The translations under genes were made by a program, and so were the position numbers. From Reyranella sp. (lineage in GTDB: Bacteria > Pseudomonadota > Alphaproteobacteria > Reyranellales > Reyranellaceae), in assembly GCA_019745575.1 (NCBI GenBank), contig JAIETA010000285.1, forward strand, positions 1-32,528: DNA of 32,528 nucleotides, read 5' to 3'. The notes under the pieces are model-generated. The model saw nothing but the letters and a program-made list of their open reading frames with translations, had not been told where the DNA came from and made no database searches. Shown here in pieces: positions 23,602-32,464 of this stretch (the first letter of the stretch is position 1; every line of letters begins with the position of its first letter).

Positions 23602-24579
23602 ATGCGTGCAATGCTGAGCGAGACGCCGGGTGGACCGGAAAGCCTGAAGCTTGTCGACTTGCCCTCGAAGGCCGCGGGCAAAGGCCAGGTGCGCATGGCG
23701 GTTCGGGCGGCCGGCGTCAACTTCCCCGATACGCTGATCATCCAGGACAAGTACCAGTTCAAGCCTCCGCGTCCGTTTGCGCCCGGCCACGAGATCGCCG
23801 GCGATGTCGTCGAGGTGGGCGAGGGCGTGACCGGCTACAAGGTCGGTGACCGCGTCATCGGCATGATCGGCCACGGCGGCTACGCCACCGAGGCGGTCGT
23901 CGATCTGGGCAGCCTGCTGCCGATGCCCCAGAACATGAGCTACGACGACGGCGCAGCGTTCACGATGACGTACGGCACTTCATATTACGCCCTGAAACAG
24001 CGCAGCAGTCTCAAGCCAGGTGAGACCCTGCTGGTCACGGGTGCGTCCGGCGGCGTCGGCCTGACGGCCGTCGAACTGGGCGCGCTGATGGGGCTGAAGG
24101 TGATCGCAGCGGTCGGCTCCGACGAGAAGATGGAGATCTGCCGAAAGTACGGCGCCACCATGTTCGTGAACTACGCCAAGGACAAGATGCGCGACAAGGT
24201 CAAGGAGCTGACCGCGGGCAACGGCGCAGACATCATCTATGACGCAGTGGGTGGCGACGCGTTCGACGAGTCGATCCGTTGCATCGCCTGGTACGGACGG
24301 CTGCTCGTGGTCGGCTTCGCCGCCGGCCGCATCCCGTCACTGCCGGCAAACCTGGCGCTGCTGAAGAGCTGTGATGTGCGCGGCATATTCTACGGCGCCT
24401 GGCGGGGCCGCGAACCGCAGGAAGCGCGCAAGAACTTCGACGAGCTGCTCGCCTGGTATGCCCAGGGCAAGCTCAAGCCGCACATCTCGATGCGATTTCC
24501 CCTGGAGAAGGCGGCCGACGCGATGGATGCGCTGCTGTCGCGCAAGGCAACGGGCAAGGTCGTGCTGACCATGGCTTGA
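23602..24579 (+). CDS. NADPH:quinone oxidoreductase family (zinc-free MDR)
   Basis: The 325-residue medium-chain reductase has the N-terminal GroES-like domain ([14 protein letters not shown], then [17 protein letters not shown]) and a Rossmann domain with TGASGGVG (about 146-153). Catalytic zinc ligands are absent, as expected for quinone reductases of this class. The C-terminal end [17 protein letters not shown] is complete. It probably reduces a quinone or an enoyl substrate with NADPH. The ATG at 23602 was chosen. It starts a plus-strand run with the Bug protein, SDR and DUF2817 genes. Confidence 0.93.
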   Translation: MRAMLSETPGGPESLKLVDLPSKAAGKGQVRMAVRAAGVNFPDTLIIQDKYQFKPPRPFAPGHEIAGDVVEVGEGVTGYKVGDRVIGMIGHGGYATEAVVDLGSLLPMPQNMSYDDGAAFTMTYGTSYYALKQRSSLKPGETLLVTGASGGVGLTAVELGALMGLKVIAAVGSDEKMEICRKYGATMFVNYAKDKMRDKVKELTAGNGADIIYDAVGGDAFDESIRCIAWYGRLLVVGFAAGRIPSLPANLALLKSCDVRGIFYGAWRGREPQEARKNFDELLAWYAQGKLKPHISMRFPLEKAADAMDALLSRKATGKVVLTMA

Positions 24580-24599
24580 GAGGCAAGGGAGGTGTGACG

Positions 24600-25580
24600 G
24601 TGACCCGAGCAGTCATCGGCCGGCGCGGCTTTGCCGTGGGAGTCGGGGCATGCGCTCTGCCATTCGGTGCAGACGCCGACGAATTCCCCCAGAAGCCCAT
24701 CACGCTCGTGGTGCCGTTCGCGCCGGGCGGTTCGATCGATATCCTGGCGCGCCTCACCGCGCGGGCGGCGGGTTCGGCCCTTGGCCAGACAGTGGTCGTC
24801 GACAATCGCGGGGGCGCCGCCGGGCTGATCGGTGCTGCCTCGGTCGCCAAAGCGGAACCCGACGGCTATACGCTTCTGATGGCGTCGGCGGCGCAGGTCA
24901 CCATTCCGCCCTGGATCAATCGTTCGCTCGCCTTCGATCCGCCACGTGATCTCGCGCCGATTGCCCATCTGGCCGATACGCCGATGGCGCTGATCGTCGC
25001 GGCCAGTTCCAAGATGCAGAGCGTCGGAGACTTCATCGTCGAGGCGCGCGCCCGGCGTGGCGAGCTCAACTACGCCTCGACCGGCGTCGGCTCGATCTCG
25101 CACCTCGTCATGGAGACGCTGAAGCTGGCGGCTGACATCGACATCGTGCACGTGCCCTATCGTGGCGCGGCGCCGGCGCTGAACGACCTGCAGGCCGGCC
25201 AGATTCAGGCCATGTTCACCAGCACCGCCTCGGCGGCGCCATTGGTCGCGGCCGGAAAGCTGCGACCGCTGGCCGTCACGACGCCGGTGCGTTCGGCGCT
25301 TCTGCCCGATGTGCCGACCATGGCCGAGGCTGGATGGCCGGCGGCCGAAGTCGTCGTGTGGGCGGGCGTCATGGCTCCAGCGAATGTCCCGCGAGGGGTG
25401 ATGCGCCGGCTGGAACGGGCCTTTGTCGAGGCGGTGTTGACGCCCGACGTGCAGGAGCGTCTGGTCAAGCTTGGTACCGACCCGGTCGGGCAGGGCGCCA
25501 GTGCTTTCGCTGAGGTGCTGAAGAAGGATCTGGCGTTGTGGCAGCGCGTGGCGTTGGCCTCGGGCGTCAAGGTGGAATGA
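24600..25580 (+). CDS. Bug-family (TctC-type) tripartite tricarboxylate solute-binding protein
   Basis: The product, about 326 residues, is a periplasmic binding protein of the Bug/TctC family, which traps carboxylates or related compounds. The N-terminus RRGFAVGVGACALPFG is a signal peptide with twin arginines that may use Tat. PITLVVPFAPGGSIDILAR and ASTGVGSISHL are hallmark segments, and the family end GSGV is ASGVKVE. GTG 24600 lies seven bases after GGAGG; a nearer GTG at 24594 has poor spacing. No TctA or TctB membrane genes are adjacent, so it is an orphan receptor. The next SDR gene starts just after or overlaps its stop. Confidence 0.92.
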   Translation: MTRAVIGRRGFAVGVGACALPFGADADEFPQKPITLVVPFAPGGSIDILARLTARAAGSALGQTVVVDNRGGAAGLIGAASVAKAEPDGYTLLMASAAQVTIPPWINRSLAFDPPRDLAPIAHLADTPMALIVAASSKMQSVGDFIVEARARRGELNYASTGVGSISHLVMETLKLAADIDIVHVPYRGAAPALNDLQAGQIQAMFTSTASAAPLVAAGKLRPLAVTTPVRSALLPDVPTMAEAGWPAAEVVVWAGVMAPANVPRGVMRRLERAFVEAVLTPDVQERLVKLGTDPVGQGASAFAEVLKKDLALWQRVALASGVKVE

Positions 25581-25591
25581 GGGAGGATGCC

Positions 25592-26347
25592 GTGGGCCGT
25601 CTGACAGGTAAGGTCGCGATCGTGACGGGTGCCGCTTCGGGCATCGGGGCCGCGTCGGCCAAGCTCTTTGCCGACGAGGGCGCCCAGGTGCTGGCGGTCG
25701 ACCGGCCCGGATCGGCGATCGAGTCGGTTCACGCCGGGGAAAAGGCCATTGCGGCCTTCGCCGCCGACATCACCGGTGACAGCGCTCCGAAGGAGATCGT
25801 GGCGGCGGCGCTCGCGAAGTTCGGGGCGCTCGACGTCCTGTTCAACAACGCCGGCGTGAGCGGTCGCGCGTTCGTCGAGGAGATGACCGACGAGCACTGG
25901 GATCGCGTCAATGGCGTCAATGTACGGGCGATGTTCAGGATCTGCCGGGAGGCGATCCCCGCGCTCAAGGAGCGGGCGCGGCAGAAGGGCCGGGCGCGGA
26001 TCGTCAATACCGCCTCCGTCATGGCATTCGACACCGATTTCGGCCTGGCCGCCTATTGTGCGTCGAAGGCGGGCGTCGGCGGCCTCACGCGCACCCTCGC
26101 GCTCGAACTCGGCAAGTTCAACATCACCGCCAACTACGTCTGCCCGGGCGCCATCTACACCGGCATGACGCGCGGCAATTTCGACAATCCCGAGATTCGC
26201 GCGGTGTGGGAGAAGAAGGCAGCGCTCCGTCGGCTCGGCCAGCCGATCGACATTGCCCGGGGTGCGCTCCTGCTGGCCTCCGACGAGGCCGACTTCATCA
26301 CCGGTCACGAGCTGGTGGTGGATGGCGGCCTCACCCTTCGTACCTAG
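25592..26347 (+). CDS. SDR family NAD(P)-dependent oxidoreductase
   Basis: The product, about 251 residues, is a classical SDR with the cofactor loop TGAASGIG, NNAG, and the catalytic Ser-Tyr-Lys set in TASVMAF and AAYCASK. The VVDGG ending is typical. GTG 25592 is favoured by a GGGAGG ribosome site five bases upstream, while ATG 25577 overlaps the Bug gene stop (ATGA) and remains possible. The reaction is unknown. It precedes the DUF2817 gene by eight bases and is likely cotranscribed with the Bug protein. Confidence 0.9.
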   Translation: MGRLTGKVAIVTGAASGIGAASAKLFADEGAQVLAVDRPGSAIESVHAGEKAIAAFAADITGDSAPKEIVAAALAKFGALDVLFNNAGVSGRAFVEEMTDEHWDRVNGVNVRAMFRICREAIPALKERARQKGRARIVNTASVMAFDTDFGLAAYCASKAGVGGLTRTLALELGKFNITANYVCPGAIYTGMTRGNFDNPEIRAVWEKKAALRRLGQPIDIARGALLLASDEADFITGHELVVDGGLTLRT

Positions 26348-26355
26348 GTCGAGCC

Positions 26356-27453
26356 GTGGGCAACATCCAGGCCTTCGCCGCTGACTACAGTGAGGCCCGT
26401 GACAAATTCCTGGCTGCGACGCGACTGTCTGGCGCCCGGACCGTTCGCTACGACAATCCGGCCAAGGGGCCGCGCGGGGAGTCGCTCTCGACCGATGTGG
26501 CCCGGCTTGGGCTCGACGATGCTTCGAAGGTCGTCGTGACGATTTCCAGCACGCATGGCGTGGAGGGCTACTGCGGTTCCGGATTCCAGGTCGACTGGCT
26601 GGCGACGGTAGGTTCGGCCGGATTGCCGGCCAACACGGCGGCGGTCTTCATTCACGCCATCAATCCCTACGGCTTTGCCTGGACGCGCCGGGTAACGGAA
26701 GAGGGGAACGACCTCAACCGCAACTACGTCGACCACGGCAAGCCCTACCCGGTGAACGAGGGCTATCTCGCCATCGCCGAGGATCTTGTCCCGGCGGACT
26801 TCAGCAGGCAGGGCCTGGAGGCCGCCGACGCCAGGCTGGCGGCCTACCGCAAGAAGGTGGGCGATGTCGCATTCTTCCGCGCCGTCTCCGGCGGCCAGTA
26901 CAGCCACCCCGACGGCATGTTCTTCGGCGGCGGCGGGCCGTCGTGGTCCAATCGCACCCTTCACGCCATCGTCGAGACCTATTTGAAGGGCCGAAGCGAC
27001 GTTGCGGTGATCGACTTCCACACCGGTCTCGGCCCATACGGCTATGGCGAGCCGATCACGCACTATGACATCGACACGCCCGCGTCGCGCCGGGTGCGCG
27101 CGTTCTGGGGCGAATCGGTCACGGAGTCCAAGCGCGGGCAGACCGCCTCGCAGGCGCGCGACGGGCTCGGGCACCATGGCCCAAACCGGCTGCTCCGCGA
27201 GCCCGAGACCCGGCTCACCATGTGCACCCTGGAGTTCGGCACGTTCGACCGCGAAAGCGGCCACAAAGCGTTCCGCGCCGATCACTGGCTGCACAAATAC
27301 GGCGATCCTCTGGGCAAGGAAGCGGCGCCTGTGCGGGCGGTGATGCGTCGGCAGTTCTATCCCGGCACCGACGACTGGAAGGAGGCGGTGCTGTTCCGCG
27401 GCCACCAGATCGTACGGCAGGCGATCGCCGGCCTGCAGCGCGGCGCGATCTGA
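26356..27453 (+). CDS. DUF2817 family zinc-carboxypeptidase-like protein
   Basis: The 365-residue protein belongs to the DUF2817 group, related to M14 peptidases and succinylglutamate desuccinylases. Probable zinc ligands are H67 and E70 in STHGVEGYCGS and H222 in DFHTGLG, and EGNDLNRNY (116-124) is an M14-like substrate motif. It probably hydrolyses an amide or peptide bond of a small molecule in the cytoplasm, since no signal peptide is seen. GTG 26356 was chosen as start; upstream open sequence is a shadow of the SDR gene. Its location beside a Bug receptor and SDR suggests a small catabolic unit. Confidence 0.85.
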   Translation: MGNIQAFAADYSEARDKFLAATRLSGARTVRYDNPAKGPRGESLSTDVARLGLDDASKVVVTISSTHGVEGYCGSGFQVDWLATVGSAGLPANTAAVFIHAINPYGFAWTRRVTEEGNDLNRNYVDHGKPYPVNEGYLAIAEDLVPADFSRQGLEAADARLAAYRKKVGDVAFFRAVSGGQYSHPDGMFFGGGGPSWSNRTLHAIVETYLKGRSDVAVIDFHTGLGPYGYGEPITHYDIDTPASRRVRAFWGESVTESKRGQTASQARDGLGHHGPNRLLREPETRLTMCTLEFGTFDRESGHKAFRADHWLHKYGDPLGKEAAPVRAVMRRQFYPGTDDWKEAVLFRGHQIVRQAIAGLQRGAI

Positions 27454-27522
27454 GCATTCTGGGGACAAACCGCCCTCCAAAAAGCCATTCGCCGGCCAGC
27501 CGATCCTGCTAAGACTACCGGC

Positions 27523-29454
27523 ATGCGTGCTCTGATAGCGTTGGTCGCATTTACAGGCGTCGCCGCGCTCAATCTTCTGTGGTGGTGGTGGCCCAACAGG
27601 CCGGTGGACATCGCCGGCTGGACGGCCGAGCCGCTGCAAAGCGTGTCGTTCGCGCCCTACCGCCCGGGGCAGAGTCCGCTCACCAGGACCTTTCCGACAC
27701 CCGACCAGATCGAGGAGGACCTGCGGCGGCTGCAGGGCAAGGTCAAGGCGGTGCGGACCTATTCGACGGGCGAGAACCTCGAGGCCGTACCTCAGCGTGC
27801 CGGCAAGTACGGCCTAAAAGTCTGGCATGGCGCCTGGCTCAACAACAACGAGAAGGAGAACCTGGAGCAGATCAACCTGCTGATCGATCATGCCAACAAG
27901 TACAAGGACACGGTCGAGCGGGTGATCGTCGGCAACGAGGTGCTGCTGCGCAAGGATCTGACAGCCAACCAGCTGCGGCGGTACATTCGTCAGGTCAAGC
28001 AGCGCGTGTCCCAGCCCGTCACCTATGCCGACGTCTGGGAGTTCTGGATGCGCAACCCGTCGCTGGCCGACGAAGTCGATTTCATCACGATCCATATCCT
28101 GCCTTATTGGGAGGACGAACCGATCGGCGTCGACCGGCGTGAGCCGGACGGTTCTCTCAGCATCGAGAAGCACCTGATCGACATCTACAAGAAGGTGCAG
28201 GCGCGCTTTCCCGGCAAGAAGATCGTGATCGGCGAGACCGGCTGGCCGAGCGACGGCCGCATGCGCTCCGATGCCAGACCCGGCCGCGTCGAGCAGGTGC
28301 GGTACTTCTCGATCTTCCGCTCGGCCGCCGAGCGCGAGAAATTCGACTACAACGTGATCGAGGCCTTCGATCAGTACTGGAAGGCGCGCCAGGAGGGCAC
28401 AGTCGGAGCCGCCTGGGGGCTGCTCGACGCGCAGCGGCACGACAAATTCGAACTCGGCAAGCCCGTCGTCGCCGAGCCGCACTGGCGGACGCTGTTTGCG
28501 CTGTCGACCATGGCTGCCGGCCTGCTTCTGCTCGGCTTCGTCAGTCAGCGGCGCAAGATGACGCGCAAGGCCGTCATCCTGTTCGCCCTGTTCGCCCAGC
28601 TGGTCGCCACCTGCTATGTCCAGGCGGCCTGGGTGGACTTTTCGCGCAGCTTCTACTTCGAGCGCATGGTGGGCGTGGTGTTCTGGGCGGTGCTGCTGGC
28701 TCTGTTCAGCTACGCCCTGTTGCGCGGCATCTCCGACAGCCTGACCGGCCGGATGGCGGATCCGTCGCTCTACGGTGCCAGAGTGCGCGAAGCCTGGCGC
28801 GCCTGGCGCGAGCTGCCGCGCTACCGCATCGTGCAGCGCGCCGATCTGATGGCGCAGCTGCTCTATCTGGTGCTGACCGTGCTCTGCATCTTCTATCTCG
28901 TGGTCATCAGCATCGACTGGTACGACGGCGTCATCCGGATCGGCGACTGGTTCCGCCAGATCGCCATTGATGGCCGCTACCGCGACTTCCCGATCTGGAG
29001 TTTCGTCATTCCGAGCATCGTTCTGATGGCCTGGAAGGTCCTGACCATCGTGCGCCGGGAGCCGGTGTCGCGGGCCGATCGGATGGCGAAGGCGCTGTCG
29101 TTCGGCCGCCTGCTCGGTTACGACGGAAGCCGCGGCTACGTGCGCATGGACAAGAGCTTCAGCCGCGTCCGGCCGGTCCTGCCGGAAATCGTTCTGGCGA
29201 GCCTGCTGATCTTCTGGGCGATCGTCATGTTGGTGACCGAGGGCGCCATCAAGCTGCACGACGGCGGCGCCGGCGGCTTCGTGGCGGCCGATGGCGGCCG
29301 TTGGGTCATCCGGACGCTTTTCTGGAACACGCAGGCCAACTGGTTCGCCTTTCTCGCCGTGCTCATGGCGGTTCCCTATCTGGCGACGATCTATGTCTCG
29401 ATACGCGAGCCGCTGGCAGAACCGCCGCCGGACTCCTATACGAGCAAATGGTAG
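27523..29454 (+). CDS. Membrane-bound GH17-like beta-glucan hydrolase/transglycosylase
   Basis: The 643-residue protein starts with a membrane anchor (about 3-20, ending in a Trp-rich run), then a periplasmic GH17-type catalytic domain (about 35-315). The acid/base is E139 in VGNEVLLRKD and the nucleophile is E238 in IGETGWPS. At least six membrane helices follow from about 325 to the end. Bacterial GH17 proteins of this kind remodel beta-1,3- or beta-1,6-glucans; the best-known relatives are the NdvB/NdvC-type cyclic glucan proteins of Bradyrhizobium and Pseudomonas. No glycosyltransferase domain is fused here, so the glucan source must be elsewhere. The CoxG-like gene follows after 22 bases. 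Confidence 0.88.
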   Translation: MRALIALVAFTGVAALNLLWWWWPNRPVDIAGWTAEPLQSVSFAPYRPGQSPLTRTFPTPDQIEEDLRRLQGKVKAVRTYSTGENLEAVPQRAGKYGLKVWHGAWLNNNEKENLEQINLLIDHANKYKDTVERVIVGNEVLLRKDLTANQLRRYIRQVKQRVSQPVTYADVWEFWMRNPSLADEVDFITIHILPYWEDEPIGVDRREPDGSLSIEKHLIDIYKKVQARFPGKKIVIGETGWPSDGRMRSDARPGRVEQVRYFSIFRSAAEREKFDYNVIEAFDQYWKARQEGTVGAAWGLLDAQRHDKFELGKPVVAEPHWRTLFALSTMAAGLLLLGFVSQRRKMTRKAVILFALFAQLVATCYVQAAWVDFSRSFYFERMVGVVFWAVLLALFSYALLRGISDSLTGRMADPSLYGARVREAWRAWRELPRYRIVQRADLMAQLLYLVLTVLCIFYLVVISIDWYDGVIRIGDWFRQIAIDGRYRDFPIWSFVIPSIVLMAWKVLTIVRREPVSRADRMAKALSFGRLLGYDGSRGYVRMDKSFSRVRPVLPEIVLASLLIFWAIVMLVTEGAIKLHDGGAGGFVAADGGRWVIRTLFWNTQANWFAFLAVLMAVPYLATIYVSIREPLAEPPPDSYTSKW

Positions 29455-29476
29455 GCGCTTAGCCGGGAGTTACGAC

Positions 29477-30058
29477 ATGGAAATCAAGGGTGAGTACAGA
29501 ATCGCGGCACCGCGTGAGAAGGTCTTCGCGGCCCTCAATGATGTTGCCGTGCTACAAGCTTGCATTCCGGGCTGCGAGTCGCTCGAGAAGACCTCCGATA
29601 CGGAGATGAAGGCCAAGGTCCGCATGCGCATCGGCCCGGTGAGCGCCAGCTTCACGGGCAAGGTGACCCTGTCCGATCTCGATCCGCCCAATGGCTACAA
29701 GATTTCGGGCGAAGGGCAGGGCGGCGCCGCCGGCTTCGCCAAAGGCGGCGCTGTGGTGACGCTGCGCGAGGACGCCGGCGACACCGTCCTCAATTACAAC
29801 GTGGATGCCCAGGTTGGCGGCAAGATCGCCCAGGTCGGCGCACGCCTGATCGACGGCACTGCCCGTAAGCTGGCGGATGAATTCTTCGGCAAGTTTTCTG
29901 CCACGGTTGGCAACCCGCCTGCGGCAGATGTCGCGGCGATTGCCGCACCGACATCGGCTTCTGGCGCATCTGCTTCGGCGCAACGTGGCTACAGGCATTG
30001 GCTGGTCATCGCGGCGGGCGCTGCAGTGCTGCTCGTCGTCTATTTCGCATCACGCTGA
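29477..30058 (+). CDS. CoxG/SRPBCC-family protein with C-terminal membrane anchor
   Basis: The 193-residue product has an SRPBCC/CoxG domain (about 1-145), starting MEIKGEYRIAAPREKVF with LQACIPGCESLEK, as in CO dehydrogenase subunit G. An Ala/Ser-rich linker and a single C-terminal membrane helix (about 172-189) end in a short basic tail. CoxG relatives bind enzyme complexes or small hydrophobic ligands at the membrane. No coxL, coxM or coxS genes are nearby, so a role in CO oxidation is unsupported here. GGGAG lies upstream of the ATG. The hairpin at 30071 probably ends the transcript. Confidence 0.9.
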   Translation: MEIKGEYRIAAPREKVFAALNDVAVLQACIPGCESLEKTSDTEMKAKVRMRIGPVSASFTGKVTLSDLDPPNGYKISGEGQGGAAGFAKGGAVVTLREDAGDTVLNYNVDAQVGGKIAQVGARLIDGTARKLADEFFGKFSATVGNPPAADVAAIAAPTSASGASASAQRGYRHWLVIAAGAAVLLVVYFASR

Positions 30059-30070
30059 TGTAGTTCCTCG

Positions 30071-30086
30071 GTGCGCCATTGCGCAC
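30071..30086 (+). terminator. Hairpin after the CoxG-like gene
   Basis: GTGCGC and GCGCAC form a perfect 6-bp stem around a CATT loop, 12 bases after the stop. The following bases include a short GCTTTG but no real T-tract. Confidence 0.4.
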
Positions 30087-30153
30087 AGTCGCTTTGTAGA
30101 AAAGCGCACCATTAGCAACGCGCGTACATCGCTGCGAATAAATTTCTCATAGC

Positions 30154-30171
30154 TGAATTGACGACAATTCA
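30154..30171. promoter_or_regulatory. Perfect palindrome upstream of the TRAP operon, candidate operator
   Basis: TGAATTG and CAATTCA flank a 4-base ACGA spacer in the AT-rich 163-base gap before dctQ, 50 bases upstream of its ATG. Symmetry and position suit a dimeric regulator such as a GntR-type repressor, but no regulator gene is within the window. A TTGACG within the palindrome could serve as a -35 box; no good -10 follows. Confidence 0.45.
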
Positions 30172-30221
30172 TACCGTCACCATCTCCCGACGCAACGAGG
30201 CAATAAAGCGCGGAGGGAGGA

Positions 30222-30722
30222 ATGGAAGGTGTGGCGCGGCGCGTTCTTGAGCGCGTCTACAGCGTAGAGATATTCGTCGCCTGTCTGTCCTTTGCGCTCG
30301 TGGCGATCGCTTTGATCGCAGACGTCCTCGGCCGAGAGCTCTTCGGCAACGGAATTTTTGGCGCCCAGAAGTTCGCCGTGTTCTGCACGGCCGTCGCCGG
30401 ACTGCTGGGCTTTGCCGTCGTCGTGCATGCCGGCGGGCATCTGCGTGTCCAGGCGGTGGATCGCGTCTTTCCGACCAGTTGGCACGGGCCGATGGCACGT
30501 CTCGGCGACCTTATCTCCGCGGGCATCTGCCTCTTCTTCGGCGTCTACGCAGTCGAGTTCGTGAAGGGGGCGGAAGAGCTCGGCGAAACAGACATGGTGT
30601 TGCAGATCCCGGTCTGGCCGATCCAGCTCGTGGTTCCCTACCTCTTTCTGATCTCGGCCGCCCGTTATGCCCTTTATGCGATTTTCCCCGCCATCAGGCC
30701 CGCCGAGAAGGAGCACGAATAA
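30222..30722 (+). CDS. TRAP transporter small permease (DctQ-type)
   Basis: The 166-residue protein has four membrane helices, as in DctQ subunits: about 12-33, 46-66, 84-108 and 128-154. DctQ pairs with the large permease to import dicarboxylates or other organic acids using a sodium gradient. The ATG has an excellent GGAGGGAGGA ribosome site. Its stop overlaps the next start by one base (TAATG), so the two subunits are translated together. Confidence 0.92.
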   Translation: MEGVARRVLERVYSVEIFVACLSFALVAIALIADVLGRELFGNGIFGAQKFAVFCTAVAGLLGFAVVVHAGGHLRVQAVDRVFPTSWHGPMARLGDLISAGICLFFGVYAVEFVKGAEELGETDMVLQIPVWPIQLVVPYLFLISAARYALYAIFPAIRPAEKEHE

Positions 30723-32083
30723 TGGAAGCCGTCGCCCGCAACATGCGCCCGCTGTTTCTGACGATGGGCGCCATTGTCGCGCTGTTCGGCGTGCTCGGCC
30801 TGTTCGGCGCCATGCCGGGTCCCAAGGTGCTGTTCTTCCTGGTGATGGTCGTCGGACTGCTGTTCCTGCGTCAGCCGGTCGTGCTGATCCTGGCGGTCGT
30901 CGCGGCGTACACCCACGCTTTTTTTGCAACGAACAGCGGCGTCGAGTTCCTGCTGCAGGACATGTGGTTCGTCGTGAACCGCGAGGTCCTTCTGTCGATT
31001 CCCATGTTCATCGTCGCTGGCGCGATCATGACACGCGGGTCTATCGCTCAGCGCCTGATCAACGTGATGGTCGAGCTGACGGCGCCGATCCCGGGCGGTC
31101 TCGGCGTGGCGGCAGTGCTGGGCTGCGCGGTCTTCGCCGCCATCTCGGGATCGTCGATCGTCACCATGCTGGCAATCGGCTCGATCATGTATCCGGCAAT
31201 GATCGGCGCCGGATACAACAAGCTGTTCTCGCTCGGCCTCATTATGTCGGCGGGCACACTTGGAATCATGATCCCGCCGTCGATCCCGATGATCCTGTTC
31301 GGCATCATGACCGAGGTGTCCATCACCGAGATGTTCAAGGCGGGTATCGGCCCCGGCCTGCTGCTGACGCTGGTGTTCGCGGTCTACTCCTACGCCATGA
31401 ACCGGCGCATGCCGACCAAGCACTGGAGCCTGTCGGGGATCTGGAACTCCCTCAGGCAGGGCATCTGGGCGATGTTGCTGCCGGTCATCCTGCTGGGCGG
31501 AATCTATTCGGGCTACTTCTCACCGACCGAGGCTGCGGCGGTCTCCGTCCTTTATGCGCTGATCGTCGAAACGTTCATCCATCGCGATATGAAGCTGCCG
31601 GATTATGGCAAGGTCCTCGTCGAGACCGTGCAGCTGCTCGGCGTGCTGCTGCCTCTTCTGGCCATCGCCGCCAGCCTCAACACGGTTCTCGACTATGAGG
31701 GCGTCGCCGAGGGCTGGGTCAACTTCGTCAAGGCCCATGTCACCGACAAGGTGACGATGATGATCGGGATCAACATCCTGCTGCTGATCGTCGGCTGCTT
31801 GATGGACGCAGGCTCGGCGATCATCGTCTTCTCGCCGCTGCTGCTGCCGCTTGCGACCTCGGTCGGCTACGACCCGGTGCATTTCGGCGTCATCATGACC
31901 GCGAACCTCGAGATCGGCTACCTGACGCCGCCGGTCGGACTCAATCTCATCGTGGCGATGGCGGCCTTCAAGGAGAACTTCTGGACGGTCTGCCGGGCCG
32001 CGGTGCCGTTCGTCATCCTGATGGTTCTCTGGCTCGTTGCCGTGATCGCGTTCCCTGAGCTGTCGCTGTATTTCGCGCGGTAG
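30722..32083 (+). CDS. TRAP transporter large permease (DctM-type)
   Basis: The 453-residue protein has about a dozen membrane helices and the DctM hallmarks: LSIPMFIVAGAIM, the AAISGSSIVTMLAIGSI segment, SAGTLGIMIPPSIPM and the C-terminal NLEIGYLTPPVGLNL. It forms the substrate and sodium channel of the TRAP system with DctQ. It begins one base into the DctQ stop. A 141-base AT-rich gap with a small hairpin separates it from the solute-binding gene, which is broken in this window. Confidence 0.95.
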   Translation: MEAVARNMRPLFLTMGAIVALFGVLGLFGAMPGPKVLFFLVMVVGLLFLRQPVVLILAVVAAYTHAFFATNSGVEFLLQDMWFVVNREVLLSIPMFIVAGAIMTRGSIAQRLINVMVELTAPIPGGLGVAAVLGCAVFAAISGSSIVTMLAIGSIMYPAMIGAGYNKLFSLGLIMSAGTLGIMIPPSIPMILFGIMTEVSITEMFKAGIGPGLLLTLVFAVYSYAMNRRMPTKHWSLSGIWNSLRQGIWAMLLPVILLGGIYSGYFSPTEAAAVSVLYALIVETFIHRDMKLPDYGKVLVETVQLLGVLLPLLAIAASLNTVLDYEGVAEGWVNFVKAHVTDKVTMMIGINILLLIVGCLMDAGSAIIVFSPLLLPLATSVGYDPVHFGVIMTANLEIGYLTPPVGLNLIVAMAAFKENFWTVCRAAVPFVILMVLWLVAVIAFPELSLYFAR

Positions 32084-32150
32084 CATCCAATGAACACGTC
32101 GTTTGCGGGAAATATATTTAACAAATACAACCCTTGCAAATCTGTAATGG

Positions 32151-32166
32151 CGAGCCATCTGGCTCG
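32151..32166 (+). other. Small hairpin between the large permease and solute-binding genes
   Basis: CGAGCC and GGCTCG form a 6-bp stem around ATCT, 67 bases after the permease stop and 58 before the next start. Such intercistronic stems can adjust the ratio of binding protein to permease; no T-tract follows. Confidence 0.3.
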
Positions 32167-32224
32167 TAGGTGCGCACATGAGCTCATGGAAAAAGCGCAC
32201 GACAACAAACCAGGAGGCAAAGTC

Positions 32225-32464
32225 ATGAAGGGCATGCTGAGACGAGGTGTAGCCGGCGCGGCCGGCGCGGCAATGATCGTTTTCGCCGTTCCGGCGGTGG
32301 CGCAGCAGGAGGCGTGGAAGGTCGGATCCGCGGCTCAGCCAGGCAGCGCGCTGCTGACCATCGTCGAAGACAACATCGCGAACTGGAACAAGGTGCCGGG
32401 CGTCAAGATCGAGCGTCAGTTCGTGGCGAGCGAGCAGGAGCTGGCGCAGCAGGAGAGACTGTGA
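32225..32464 (+). pseudogene. TRAP solute-binding protein, truncated after 79 codons
   Basis: The reading frame encodes a signal peptide (about 1-26, ending AVA), then a mature start of WKVGSAAQPGSALLTIVEDN that looks like the beginning of a TRAP receptor. The ATG has AGGAGG seven bases upstream. The frame stops at 32464, whereas functional receptors are over 300 residues long. Up to about 32452 the sequence is protein-like, and then it changes character: GAGAGACTGTGAATC resembles the terminal inverted repeat of some insertion sequences (IS256- or IS5-like). A frameshift or an edge of an insertion is the likely cause. The last 64 bases hold nothing else I can assign. Confidence 0.6.

Noticed and set aside
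27814-29259. A 481-codon open frame on the minus strand
   Set aside because: It is antisense to the GH17 enzyme, whose motifs are clear, and its His/Asp/Gln-rich product resembles no protein.
29477-30058. Carbon monoxide dehydrogenase operon
   Set aside because: The CoxG-like protein is the only such gene; no large, medium or small CO dehydrogenase subunit genes are present.
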